Below are positions 16,852 to 24,439 of a DNA stretch of 38,888 nt, piece by piece. Source of the stretch: Clostridia bacterium (GTDB taxonomy: Bacteria > Bacillota > Sulfobacillia > SLMV01); NCBI GenBank assembly GCA_003551365.1, contig PUMM01000031.1, positions 1 through 38,888 of the forward strand, in the 5' to 3' direction. Each line of letters opens with the position of its first letter. The first letter of the stretch is position 1. Position numbers and translations under genes: made by a program. Under the pieces are notes generated by a model that saw nothing but the letters and a program-made list of their open reading frames with translations, ran no database searches and had not been told where the DNA came from.

Positions 16852-17736
16852 ATGACTTCGCAATTCGGACGATATCTGGACTCGGGCGAATTCATCGTTA
16901 CCTGCGAAATTGGTCCGCCAAAGGGCAGCAATATCGAGGCCATGGAGCATCACATAGATCTTCTGAAGGATCGGGTACATGCTATCAATGTCACCGATCA
17001 TCAGGGATCGGTCATGCGGCTCTCCTCGCTCGCGGGATCCCTGGCGGTCAAGGAACATGGAGCTGAACCCATTCTGCAGATGACCTGTCGTGACCGCAAC
17101 CGACTGGCCCTGCAGGCGGATCTATTATTTGCCCACACCCGCGGCCTGAACAATATCCTTTGCCTGACCGGAGATGCTGTGGTGGTGGGAGATCACCCTG
17201 AGGCCAAGGGCGTTTTTGACCTCGACTCCGTGCAGCTCCTCGAGCTCATCCAGACCATGGAGGGTGGTCGCGATGCTGCCGGGAAGAAACTGGTTGGAGG
17301 CGTGGACTTCCGCCGCGGCGCGGTGGTTACCCCCGGAGCTGACCCGCTGGAGCCGCAGCTCATCAAGTTTGAGATGAAGGTGGAGGCGGGCGCCGAGTTC
17401 TTCCAGACTCAGGCAGTGTTCGATCTGGAAACCTTCGCATCATTCATGGACCAGGTACGCGGGTACGGGGTGAAAGTCTTTGCCGGAATTCTCGTACTTA
17501 CTTCGTACCGGATGGCCCGCTTTGTGCATGAGAATTTGCCCGGCATCCGGGTACCGGACTCCCTGCTGCAGGAGTTGAAGGACGCTCCCAAGGGCGAGGG
17601 ACTGGCCACGGGAATTGATATTGCCGCCCGCACCATTTCCGCGCTGCATGAGGACGGCATGTGCGATGGGGTGCACGTCATGGCGATAAATGCGGAGGAG
17701 TCCGTCCCCGAGATTCTGGATAAGGCGGGACTGTGA
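16852..17736 (+). CDS. metF: Methylene-tetrahydrofolate reductase, MetF
   Basis: MetF reduces 5,10-methylene-tetrahydrofolate to 5-methyl-tetrahydrofolate with a bound flavin, the last step of the methyl branch of the Wood-Ljungdahl pathway. The 294-residue TIM barrel shows the active-site Glu19 (TCEIGPPKGSN), QMTCRDRN at 76-83 and LCLTGD at 103-108, with a C-terminal region that fits the family. An ATG at 16846 directly abuts the GGAGG ribosome site, so the ATG at 16852, six bases after it, is the better start. It is the last gene of the run and ends at a strong hairpin facing the convergent regulator. Confidence 0.95.
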   Translation: MTSQFGRYLDSGEFIVTCEIGPPKGSNIEAMEHHIDLLKDRVHAINVTDHQGSVMRLSSLAGSLAVKEHGAEPILQMTCRDRNRLALQADLLFAHTRGLNNILCLTGDAVVVGDHPEAKGVFDLDSVQLLELIQTMEGGRDAAGKKLVGGVDFRRGAVVTPGADPLEPQLIKFEMKVEAGAEFFQTQAVFDLETFASFMDQVRGYGVKVFAGILVLTSYRMARFVHENLPGIRVPDSLLQELKDAPKGEGLATGIDIAARTISALHEDGMCDGVHVMAINAEESVPEILDKAGL

Positions 17737-17743
17737 GAGTGGG

Positions 17744-17790
17744 GCGGGGCTGCTGCACTACAGTGGCCGGAGGAGTGTCTGCGGCCCCGC
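17744..17790. terminator. Hairpin between convergent metF and response regulator genes
   Basis: GCGGGGC (17744-17750) pairs with GCCCCGC (17784-17790), and inside it CACT/AGTG form a second stem. No T run follows on either side, so it may be a two-way terminator of the non-classical type or simply stabilise the transcript ends. Confidence 0.5.
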
Positions 17791-17791
17791 T

Positions 17792-18448
17792 TCAATCCAG
17801 GGCGATTATTCTGCGTCGGAGGGCGTATTTCACCAGTTCAACCCGGTTGTGCAGATCCAGCTTGCGCATCAGATTAGTGCGGTAGCCATCAATTGTCTTA
17901 ATGCTGAGATCCAGCATCTCGGCTATCTCCCGGGCAGTGTATCCCTCTGCCAGTAGCTTGAGCACCTGGCGCTCCCGGCCCGTAAGGCTGCTGTAGGGAT
18001 CCCGTCCCGCCGCCACCTCTCCGTCGGAGCGGTACGCGTCAACGAAAAACCGTGCGATGGAAGGGGACAGGAAGGAGTTGCCCTGATGCACCGAACGGAT
18101 GGCTGTCACCAGTTCGGAAGAGGCGGTGGTCTTGCTGAGGAATCCATGGGCTCCGGCTTCGATTATGGGGAACACGTATTCCTTGTTGTCGTACTGAGTC
18201 AAAACCAGAATCTTGACATTTGAGTTTCTCTCCACGAGACGCCGCGTGCACTCCAGGCCATCCATGACGGGCATCATTATGTCAATGAGCACTACGTCGG
18301 GTTTCAGCTCCTCGACCTTTTGCAGCGCCTCGCGACCGTCTCGCGCTTCGCCCACCACATCGACTTCGGGGGACAGATCCAGGAGTGCGCACATGCCCTC
18401 CCGCACGATGGCGTGATCGTCGACCAGCAGCACCTTTATCGTATCCAT
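17792..18448 (-). CDS. NarL/LuxR-type response regulator
   Basis: A 218-residue regulator: receiver domain at about 4-120 with Asp10/Asp11, phosphoacceptor Asp56 (VVLIDIMMP), Thr84 and Lys106, and a C-terminal LuxR-type helix-turn-helix (SLTGRERQVLKLLAEGYT ... IAEMLDLSIKTIDGYRTNL). The GTG nine bases upstream overlaps the ribosome site, so the ATG at 18448 is preferred. It is downstream of the histidine kinase gene by 26 bases and surely its partner. Its receiver is the close relative of the second receiver of the 10538-11293 protein. The target genes are not shown; the converging MetVF operon is a good candidate. Confidence 0.92.
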   Translation of the reverse strand: MDTIKVLLVDDHAIVREGMCALLDLSPEVDVVGEARDGREALQKVEELKPDVVLIDIMMPVMDGLECTRRLVERNSNVKILVLTQYDNKEYVFPIIEAGAHGFLSKTTASSELVTAIRSVHQGNSFLSPSIARFFVDAYRSDGEVAAGRDPYSSLTGRERQVLKLLAEGYTAREIAEMLDLSIKTIDGYRTNLMRKLDLHNRVELVKYALRRRIIALD

Positions 18449-18474
18449 GCATTCCACCTCTCCGGGGACGGCCC

Positions 18475-19698
18475 TTACTGCAACGGGAATCGTGCGGTGG
18501 CGGTCGTACCCTCACCAGGCTTCGAGCTGATGTGGCATCCGCCTTCCACCAGTTCCAGGCGCTCCTTCATAATGAACAATCCAGTTCCCTGACCCTCGTC
18601 ACCTTCCCTCAGATTAAGGTCATCCACGTTGAACCCCCGGCCATCGTCCGACACTTGTAGGCGGAGCTCGCTATTGTTGCGCCGGAGCGATACGTGGACG
18701 TGGTTGGCGTCGGCATGCTTGATGATGTTCCCAACCGCTCCCTGCACCCAGCGGAACAGACTGATCTCTGCTTCCGGTGGTGGAGGTGGATGGATCTCGT
18801 GCAGGTCAAAAGTAACCTCTATCCCCAGCGGAGTTAGAGCAGACTCCACGTGTTCGCGCACGGCGGGAACGAGGCCCATGGTACTCAGGAGGGTGGGGCG
18901 CAGATCGCTGATGACGCGGCTTACCTCGCGATTGATCTGCTTGGCTGAGGCGTGAGCTTCGTCCAGCACCTCCCGAAATCTTTCATTCTGGATGTCCAGC
19001 ATATTACACATCTCGGTGAGCACCTGCAGTTTGAGAGCCAATCCGGTAAGAACCTGACTGGTTTCGTCGTGCAGGTCGCGGGCTATCCGTTCCCTTTCCT
19101 CTTCCTGGGCCACTATCAGGCGGCGCGCGATGCGCCAGTATCGGCGTTGACTCCGATTGAGCTTCTCGTACATCTTCGCACTGTCCACGGCCGTTCCCAG
19201 CTGGTCACCTATAGAGTGCAGAAGCAGCATATCCCGGCGGGCAAAATGTCGTGGAATCCGGCTGGCACAGTTCATGACTCCGAGTATCCGCTCGCGGGAT
19301 CGCAATGGTACGCTCACGAATGCGCGCAATCCCTCCATGTCGATGAGGTGCGGGCGGGCAGCCCCCGGTTCCTCCGAGATATCGTCGACCAGCATGGCGC
19401 GCCCGGTCTGTGCCACCCTGCCGGCGAGACCTTCGCCCACCTCCAGGCGCATCTTTTCAACGTACTCCTCGGAGAGACCGCGATAGACCCGATACTTGAG
19501 CTCCTGACTGTCCTCCTGTAGCAGCATGATTCCGCCCTGTATGCCGTCCATGTATTCCAGCGTCTTGTCCAGACCTACCTTCAAAACGGCATCGAGATCA
19601 CCGAGTCCGCTGACCGCCGCCGACACTCGGCTGAGAATGAGAAGGTCATTCCGGTTTTCCTCCGCCGGCATCGAATCATCTGAAGTGAAGGGAGTCAT
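18475..19698 (-). CDS. GAF-domain NarL-type sensor histidine kinase
   Basis: A 407-residue soluble histidine kinase. A GAF domain covers about residues 25-175 and likely binds a small ligand or cofactor (VGEGLAGRVAQTGRAMLVDD is typical). A short helix leads to the HisKA_3 dimerisation domain with phosphoacceptor His210 (ERERIARDLHDETSQVL), and the ATPase domain has an N box GNIIKHA, G1 DDGRGF at 351-356 and G2 GTGLFIMKER. No membrane segment is seen, so it senses a cytoplasmic signal. The ATG at 19698 follows AGGAGG at a good distance; an earlier in-frame codon at 19728 lacks one. It forms a two-component pair with the next gene. Confidence 0.9.
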   Translation of the reverse strand: MTPFTSDDSMPAEENRNDLLILSRVSAAVSGLGDLDAVLKVGLDKTLEYMDGIQGGIMLLQEDSQELKYRVYRGLSEEYVEKMRLEVGEGLAGRVAQTGRAMLVDDISEEPGAARPHLIDMEGLRAFVSVPLRSRERILGVMNCASRIPRHFARRDMLLLHSIGDQLGTAVDSAKMYEKLNRSQRRYWRIARRLIVAQEEERERIARDLHDETSQVLTGLALKLQVLTEMCNMLDIQNERFREVLDEAHASAKQINREVSRVISDLRPTLLSTMGLVPAVREHVESALTPLGIEVTFDLHEIHPPPPPEAEISLFRWVQGAVGNIIKHADANHVHVSLRRNNSELRLQVSDDGRGFNVDDLNLREGDEGQGTGLFIMKERLELVEGGCHISSKPGEGTTATARFPLQ

Positions 19699-19757
19699 AT
19701 GTGTACCTCCTAAGTACGGGGTGTGCATCTACGATACCGGCACCTACTTTGCAGTCG

Positions 19758-19786
19758 ATGTTATGCCAGTATTTCGTTCGGGTCAA
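19758..19786 (-). promoter_or_regulatory. Promoter of the histidine kinase/regulator operon
   Basis: On the minus strand -35 TTGACC (19781-19786) and -10 TAACAT (19758-19763) are exactly 17 bases apart. The kinase ATG lies about 60 bases downstream. The surrounding 19729-19936 segment is AT-rich for this window and carries an inverted repeat CACTTGA-N18-TCAAGTG at 19894-19925. Confidence 0.65.
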
Positions 19787-19936
19787 TGTATGTGCTGACG
19801 CATTGCATTAACTGTACGGGAATTGATGCGCGATTACCCGCTGTTGTCCAGTTATTGTATAACCTATTTTAGCAGTTGTGTCTCTCTTTTGCACACTTGA
19901 ACTGCGATGGACGCCACCTCAAGTGGGTAATTCGTC

Positions 19937-20296
19937 TTACCCTGCAGAATCGAGCAGTCGTCCCACCAGTTTAACGGGGAAGAAACTCATGAGGGTGGTG
20001 ATGAATACGGCCAGGGCGGCGTAGGAGAAGCCCTTATCATACTTTCGGGCGATTATGGGGGTGGCGGCCATGCTGGGCATGGCGTTCTGCATTGTCACGA
20101 ATCTTTGCACGGTGTTCGGACCATGCAGGAGCCGGAGCGGGAGACCGATGACAAGCGGCGCGACCAGCAGGTGCCCCGCGCAGACGACGACCAGACTGTA
20201 GTGCAGAGCCCCGCGCGCGGACACATGGATAGATCCCACCCCCATTCCCACCGCCAGGGTGGCGGGCGGCTCAGTGGGCGTGAGGATGGGCGAATT
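19937..20296 (-). pseudogene. Remnant of an AEC (auxin efflux carrier) family transporter
   Basis: The translated segment resembles only the C-terminal three or four membrane helices of an AEC-family permease (LAVGMGVGSIHV ... LLVAPLVIGLPLRLL ... VTMQNAMPSMAATPIIAR), about 115 residues against roughly 300 for a whole carrier. The frame is the same as that of the cooT-like gene and stays open from its stop codon, but it contains no ATG in the region between, and the stretch between the two is a biased His/Phe/Arg-rich peptide rather than a transporter. The N-terminal two thirds are missing. I read it as a broken leftover gene; a GTG at 20251 could start a short peptide, but function is unlikely. 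Confidence 0.6.
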
Positions 20297-20422
20297 GAGG
20301 TCGAGGTGGGGGAGTCGGTGGAAGTAGCGGAACCGGTGGAAGTGAAACGGCTCCGCTGCATGAGCCCCGGTTGCGCAAGGGGCCGGGGCTCGTGGTGCGT
20401 TCGTTCGGAAAGGGAGATGGAT

Positions 20423-20611
20423 TCAGATGACGAGAGTGTCGTCCCTCGAGCTCCATCTGACATTATTTTCGATTTCGAATTCCCTTTCCTCACCCATCAT
20501 CTGCCAGGCCCGTATCCGGTTTGTGTCCAGAAGGATTTCGTAGCCGGAAACCTCTTCCATCAGCTTGGTGTCCTCCTTCTGTTCTCCCCGATAGATAGTC
20601 ACCATGCACAT
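20423..20611 (-). CDS. cooT: CooT family nickel-binding protein
   Basis: A 62-residue protein that starts Met-Cys-Met and continues VTIYRGEQKEDTKLMEEVSG, ending with a beta-rich segment (YEILLDTNRIRAW ... FEIENNVRWSSRDDTLVI). This matches the small CooT family, first known as a nickel protein in maturation of carbon monoxide dehydrogenase in Rhodospirillum rubrum; Cys2 is the key nickel ligand. The ATG at 20611 lies nine bases after AAAGGAG, better than the ATG at 20617, and gives the conserved Met-Cys start. A NikR-like operator lies about 60 bases upstream. A nickel enzyme such as CO dehydrogenase is the likely client but is not encoded here. Confidence 0.82.
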   Translation of the reverse strand: MCMVTIYRGEQKEDTKLMEEVSGYEILLDTNRIRAWQMMGEEREFEIENNVRWSSRDDTLVI

Positions 20612-20669
20612 GACCATCAGCTCCTTTCCGTATCGCATTCTGCCGGGTGCAGGGTGTCGCGAACAAGTC

Positions 20670-20697
20670 GTGTTACTTAGAAAGCGCATAGTAACAC
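20670..20697. promoter_or_regulatory. NikR-like operator upstream of cooT
   Basis: A perfect dyad GTGTTAC-N14-GTAACAC. This agrees, from memory, with the recognition pattern GTGTTAC-N13/14-GTAACAC described for NikR of Geobacter-type bacteria. It overlaps the predicted cooT -10 box, so a bound repressor would block it. The regulator gene itself is not in the window. Confidence 0.7.
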
Positions 20698-20716
20698 TAT
20701 ATGTGAGTCAAGTCTA
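20688..20716 (-). promoter_or_regulatory. Candidate cooT promoter
   Basis: On the minus strand -35 TAGACT (20711-20716) and -10 TACTAT (20688-20693) are 17 bases apart. The -10 box lies within the first half of the GTGTTAC/GTAACAC dyad, consistent with repression by nickel-loaded NikR. Confidence 0.5.
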
Positions 20717-20749
20717 GCAGAGTGATTTCACGGGGTCAATGATGCCGCG

Positions 20750-20777
20750 CTCACTCCGGTGCTGCGCACCCGGTGAG
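20750..20777 (-). terminator. Hairpin after the QueG-like gene
   Basis: CTCAC-T-CCGG (20750-20759) pairs with CCGGTGAG (20770-20777), leaving one bulged base. It lies about 35 bases beyond the stop of the minus-strand QueG-like gene. No T run is seen, so termination is only suggested. Confidence 0.35.
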
Positions 20778-20810
20778 GTCTTCGTGCAGCTCGGGGGGGG
20801 AGTGTTCTAC

Positions 20811-21593
20811 TCAACTGCCCCCGGGCTCCTTCTTTCCGACCAGACACTCATATTCGCACTGCCGGCAGTACTTGATCACGCGAACCTTCTTTCCGTCCTC
20901 CGTCTCCTGCAGCTCGGCGCACTCCTCGTCCGCCGCCATCTGCCCCGCGCACCGCTTGCGACTGTAGCTGCCGTCTCTTGCGGGAAGCCTGGTTACACCC
21001 GTCTGTCCGGGAGTATGAACGATGTCGTCAAAGGCGTTCGCCGGGCAGCTCTGCAGGCAGGGTGCATCGCAGGAGGAACATGGATCGAATGCTGACGGTC
21101 CGGTGGACAAGAGCGCCTGGTTGATCACCAGTGCGCGGAGGCGCACTCTCGGACCGTACTCCGGGGCGATGAACAGGTTATTTCGGCCCACGCAGCCCAG
21201 CCCGGCCTGGGTTGCCGCGTCCTTCAGGAAGAGCCCTCCTTTTTTCGCGTGATAGGGCATGTGGTGTACTCTTACCCTGGCATGGTATGTCTCTGCCCAG
21301 CGCTGGAGCTGGTTGATGACAGAAGCCAACTGACTATTCCCGCGTGGCGGTGTGTCCCCGAACCACCAGTCCAGCTCGGGAGTGTCCTTCGGATGAGCAA
21401 TCCCCACCACTACGACGCTCCGCCCGCCCTCGGGCCAGTCCACGGCTTCCTCCTCATTCAGCTGTGGGGCGAGGAGGTGCGAGGGCGATTCGTGCAGATC
21501 CCGTACGTGGGCGATGCCGGCGATGTCAGCGCCGAGCTCCCGGGCCCTGTAGAGCAGGCTGGAGGACATTGTGATCAGCTCGGTATTATTCAT
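20811..21593 (-). CDS. QueG-like double [4Fe-4S] cluster protein
   Basis: A 260-residue protein resembling the catalytic and ferredoxin parts of epoxyqueuosine reductase (QueG). It has GLGCVGRNNLFIAPEYG, the family motif GK/RNxLxI, then a first [4Fe-4S] motif with Cys172, 175, 179 and 183 (CSSCDAPCLQSC). A second, less regular one uses Cys215 and Cys243, 246 and 250. It lacks the C-terminal HEAT repeats of true QueG (usually about 350 residues). Many such short relatives exist in anaerobes and their substrate is not known. The ATG is preceded by GGAGAGG. No queuosine gene is nearby, so tRNA modification should not be assumed. Confidence 0.75.
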   Translation of the reverse strand: MNNTELITMSSSLLYRARELGADIAGIAHVRDLHESPSHLLAPQLNEEEAVDWPEGGRSVVVVGIAHPKDTPELDWWFGDTPPRGNSQLASVINQLQRWAETYHARVRVHHMPYHAKKGGLFLKDAATQAGLGCVGRNNLFIAPEYGPRVRLRALVINQALLSTGPSAFDPCSSCDAPCLQSCPANAFDDIVHTPGQTGVTRLPARDGSYSRKRCAGQMAADEECAELQETEDGKKVRVIKYCRQCEYECLVGKKEPGGS

Positions 21594-22045
21594 GTTTTCC
21601 TCTCCTCAGTAACATGGGTGTGCTGGTTGATGTATAGGTTGACCATCTCGTTTGCCGCTGTGTGCCTCTGTCTCAGACAGCGGGGACGTCAGGAATGCTG
21701 CTCTGGCGTGCCAGTATGCGCCGGTCCCGTACCTGACGGATATCTACCGGCGATCATCCTCCACAATATCTTCAATGTCAGATGAGGACTTCCCTTCGTG
21801 CAGGGATGAATCCCGCGCCGATGCATCGGAATTCACGGTGACGCATCGGGCGGCTCAGTAGAATGAGCCGGATAATGTGCAGAACTGATGCAGAAGAAGG
21901 ATGCAGGATCTCCATGCGCAAATGTGGGATGGGGAGGACAGAACAGTACGGCCCGGATGGCTTCGTGCAAGACCCTGCACCCGCTTCGCCCCCCGGGCCA
22001 ATGGATGCAGGCAATGCCAGATCATCGAGAGGGAGGAACTGTCTC
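21594..22045. other. Divergent intergenic region
   Basis: About 450 bases between the QueG-like gene (minus) and the isocitrate-lyase family gene (plus). It has a hairpin CCGCTGT/ACAGCGG (21655-21661 and 21677-21683) enclosing an odd palindrome CTGTCTCAGACAG (21668-21680), and a second dyad CGGCTCA-N6-TGAGCCG (21851-21870) followed by GATAAT. These are plausible operator or promoter elements. The frame of the downstream gene is open from 21863, but the part before 22046 lacks any family similarity. Confidence 0.4.
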
Positions 22046-22939
22046 ATGAGTGAAAGTCATGCCCAGAGACTCCGGGAGATGCTGCAGGGAGAGGGCACCC
22101 TGCTCCGACCCTGTGCCTACGATGCCCTGTCGGCAGTTTTGATCGAACGAGCAGGATTTTCCGTGATTGGAACCACGGGGTACGGAATATCCGCTTCCCT
22201 GCTCGGGCAGCCAGACATGGGTTTCGTCGATTTTTCCACCATGCTCGAGCGGACCAGAACCATCATCAATGCGGTATCCGCACCCGTAGATGTGGATATT
22301 GACACCGGGTACGGCAATGAACTGAATGTGCACTGGACGGTGACCAATTTTATCCGCATCGGGGCGGCTTCTGTGCGTCTGGAGGATCAGGTCTGGCCGA
22401 AGCGGTGCGGTCACATGGAGGGTAAGTCGGTCATATCCTGCAGCGACATGGTCAGAAAGATAGCTGCCGCCGTGCAGGCCAGAGAGAAGGAGAACTCCTC
22501 GCTGGTATTGGGCGCCCGGACCGATGCCCGTGCGCTGGAGGGCGAGGGGGCCGCCGCAGAGAGGGGTAAGGCGTATGCAGCGGCGGGTGCAGACTATATA
22601 TACGTGGAGGCACCCCAGAGCCTGGATGAGGTGAGGAAGCTCAAGGAGGTGATCCCGGTTCCGCTGGCCTTCAACATAATCCCGGGTGGTGCGACTCCCC
22701 CCTTCACCATACCTCAGCTGGAGGAGGTTGGAGTTGACATGCTGTCCATTCCCATGGTGGCGCTCTATCCGGCCGCCCGGGCCATGCGAGATGCTCTGGA
22801 GCTTCTGCACCGGGAGCGGGATCTGGACCGGGTGTCTGACATGGGTACATCCTGGTCGGAGTTCAACGATATGGTCGGGCTGGCCGAATGGGAGGATTTG
22901 GAGGCGCGCATCGCCGGCGAGGATTCCCGGGACGGATAG
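22046..22939 (+). CDS. Isocitrate lyase/phosphoenolpyruvate mutase family enzyme
   Basis: A 297-residue TIM-barrel enzyme of the isocitrate lyase/PEP mutase superfamily, which cleaves or forms C-C and C-P bonds next to a carboxylate with Mg2+. It shows DIDTGYG at 84-90 (metal-binding Asp), LEDQVWPKRCGH with the catalytic Cys121 in KRCGH, and ARTDAR after residue 150. The KRCGH loop favours lyases (2-methylisocitrate or dimethylmalate lyase, or oxaloacetate decarboxylase) over phosphonate mutases. The ATG at 22046 has the GGGAGGA site at 22031-22037. No methylcitrate genes are adjacent, so the substrate stays open. Confidence 0.85.
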   Translation: MSESHAQRLREMLQGEGTLLRPCAYDALSAVLIERAGFSVIGTTGYGISASLLGQPDMGFVDFSTMLERTRTIINAVSAPVDVDIDTGYGNELNVHWTVTNFIRIGAASVRLEDQVWPKRCGHMEGKSVISCSDMVRKIAAAVQAREKENSSLVLGARTDARALEGEGAAAERGKAYAAAGADYIYVEAPQSLDEVRKLKEVIPVPLAFNIIPGGATPPFTIPQLEEVGVDMLSIPMVALYPAARAMRDALELLHRERDLDRVSDMGTSWSEFNDMVGLAEWEDLEARIAGEDSRDG

Positions 22940-22999
22940 CTGCAGCGGGGGAGTGCTCGGCAGGTTGAGATATGCGGCAGGGTGATGGGTAGTGGCCTC

Positions 23000-23051
23000 A
23001 GCTATCGTCGACCGATAAGCTTTCATGCATGGCGGGTTGAGGTGGCATGCA
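23000..23051. terminator. Tandem hairpins between convergent genes
   Basis: AGCTATCG (23000-23007) pairs with CGAT-A-AGCT (23013-23021, one bulge) and is followed by TTTC, so it may end the lyase gene. A second stem TGCATG (23026-23031)/CATGCA (23046-23051) follows before the ERCC4 gene stop. Confidence 0.45.
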
Positions 23052-23067
23052 GGAGAGAGTTTTCGGG

Positions 23068-24156
23068 CTATTTGTCATCGCCAGGTTGGGCGATGTAGTG
23101 ACGGTTGCGGTTGCTTCCCCGCGCTTCGAGGGCGCCCATTTCCACCAGTTTCTTCAGGTCGGAGTTGGCCGTTCCCCGGCTGACGTCGAAGCGGTCGGCG
23201 TACTCACGACTGGTCCATACCTTCCCCAACTGCGCCTCCGCGGCAGCCGTGGATCGTCTGCCGTAAGCATCCAGGATGGGTATCCCCCGGGTGAGCTGCA
23301 GCGGGTCATCGTCCGGTGCAGCCGGCTGCGTGCCGGCCGCATGGTGTTCGTGGTAGGCCTTGTATGCGGCTGATAGCCATCTGTAGGCATAATCCTCCGC
23401 TATGCTGCGCGTTTCCGCAAACATCCACGTCACCTGGTGGAACTGGATCTGCAGTGCTGCAATGAGGTTCATCAGCCAGCCGCTCTGCACATTTTCATTT
23501 TTGAGCAAATCGGACAGACGTCCCTCCACGATGACGGCGGCGTAGGGCAGGACGGTCAGCTCCTGCAGGGTGAACGTCAGGCGTCCCGACACTGTTGCGG
23601 TGGCCAGATCATCGATCTTCTTTCTCTCTATGGCGGCAATCATCCGATTGTCGTGAAATAGACCGTAGTCGCCCGCGGGGAGCTCCCGATCCACCAGCTG
23701 TACGTGGTGGTCGGAAAACTTCCACGCGTATCGTTCATTGCTGTCCACGGCAATGCGCAGTTTGTGGCGCAGTGCCCGGGCCTGCGGCACTCTTATTCCG
23801 GGTCTGGCACCCTTCATGCTCCCGGCGGATCGCCAGAATATGAGGGTGCGCCCCTTTCGGTTCCTGGTCCATACGAACAGGGATCTTCTTCTCTGCCTCC
23901 GGTTCAGGATCAGGTCCACAGCCCCGCCTCTTCTTCTGCAGACGTTGACCTCGCACTCTTCGACCACCTGGGGTTGCGTCGGCCACTCGCTGACCGGGTG
24001 GCAGTACAGATCCCTGTCGGCCGGCCATGTGTCCCGGGTTGCCAGCACTATGGGGTCGGCATCTTCCACGGGCAGAGATAACAGGTAGGGGAGGCTGCTG
24101 TCGGTCCGCGGGTTGGTGGCGATGATGAAGCTGCTTTTGCCCTGCGCGTCGGTCAT
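23068..24156 (-). CDS. Stand-alone ERCC4-domain (XPF-type nuclease) protein with winged-helix tail
   Basis: A 362-residue protein. The region about 134-230 matches the ERCC4 nuclease fold: Asp138 and Glu141 (VDSNERY), Gly-Asp-Tyr at 162-164 and Glu177-Arg-Lys-Lys (AAIERKKIDDL), the GDx(n)ERKxxxD catalytic signature of XPF/Mus81 enzymes, which cut branched DNA near strand junctions. The N-terminal part (1-133) is basic and unrecognised; the C-terminal part (about 310-357) looks like a winged helix (REYADRFDVSRGTANSDLKKL). No helicase domain or partner is present. Comparable bacterial ERCC4 proteins are rare and of uncertain role. The ATG is preceded by GGAGG. Confidence 0.8.
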   Translation of the reverse strand: MTDAQGKSSFIIATNPRTDSSLPYLLSLPVEDADPIVLATRDTWPADRDLYCHPVSEWPTQPQVVEECEVNVCRRRGGAVDLILNRRQRRRSLFVWTRNRKGRTLIFWRSAGSMKGARPGIRVPQARALRHKLRIAVDSNERYAWKFSDHHVQLVDRELPAGDYGLFHDNRMIAAIERKKIDDLATATVSGRLTFTLQELTVLPYAAVIVEGRLSDLLKNENVQSGWLMNLIAALQIQFHQVTWMFAETRSIAEDYAYRWLSAAYKAYHEHHAAGTQPAAPDDDPLQLTRGIPILDAYGRRSTAAAEAQLGKVWTSREYADRFDVSRGTANSDLKKLVEMGALEARGSNRNRHYIAQPGDDK

Positions 24157-24439
24157 TCTGTTTTCCCTCCTCGCACGTTATCCTGTCAGTCGCCAGCGCA
24201 GCCGCTGTTGACCGCATTCTCGACCGCCAACTGCTTTCCTCTACAGACGCGAGGATGGTCAATCGTTGGCGGGAGTGCATCTTATTGCGCTTCCTGCTCT
24301 CCGGAAGCGACAGAGCGGGCTACCGTCTGTCCAGCAGCTGCGGAAACTGGATGACTGCCGTGGCCCTGCGCAGGTACCGTGGCAGCGGGAGCCTCTTCGA
24401 TAATGGACGATCGTCTGCCCGACCCGTACAGTGCTGAAC
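24157..24439. other. Spacer between two minus-strand genes
   Basis: No gene is supported in these 283 bases. CCGTGG occurs twice around the palindrome CCTGCGCAGG near 24357-24385; its purpose is unclear. The ribosome site of the ERCC4 gene lies at the left edge. Confidence 0.35.

Noticed and set aside
21249-21785. Plus-strand reading frame over the QueG-like gene start and the divergent gap
   Set aside because: It overlaps a better-supported minus-strand gene and its translation shows no domain.
21863-22045. N-terminal extension of the isocitrate-lyase family gene
   Set aside because: The frame is open, but the first 61 residues have no family similarity and the ribosome site GGGAGGA suits the ATG at 22046.
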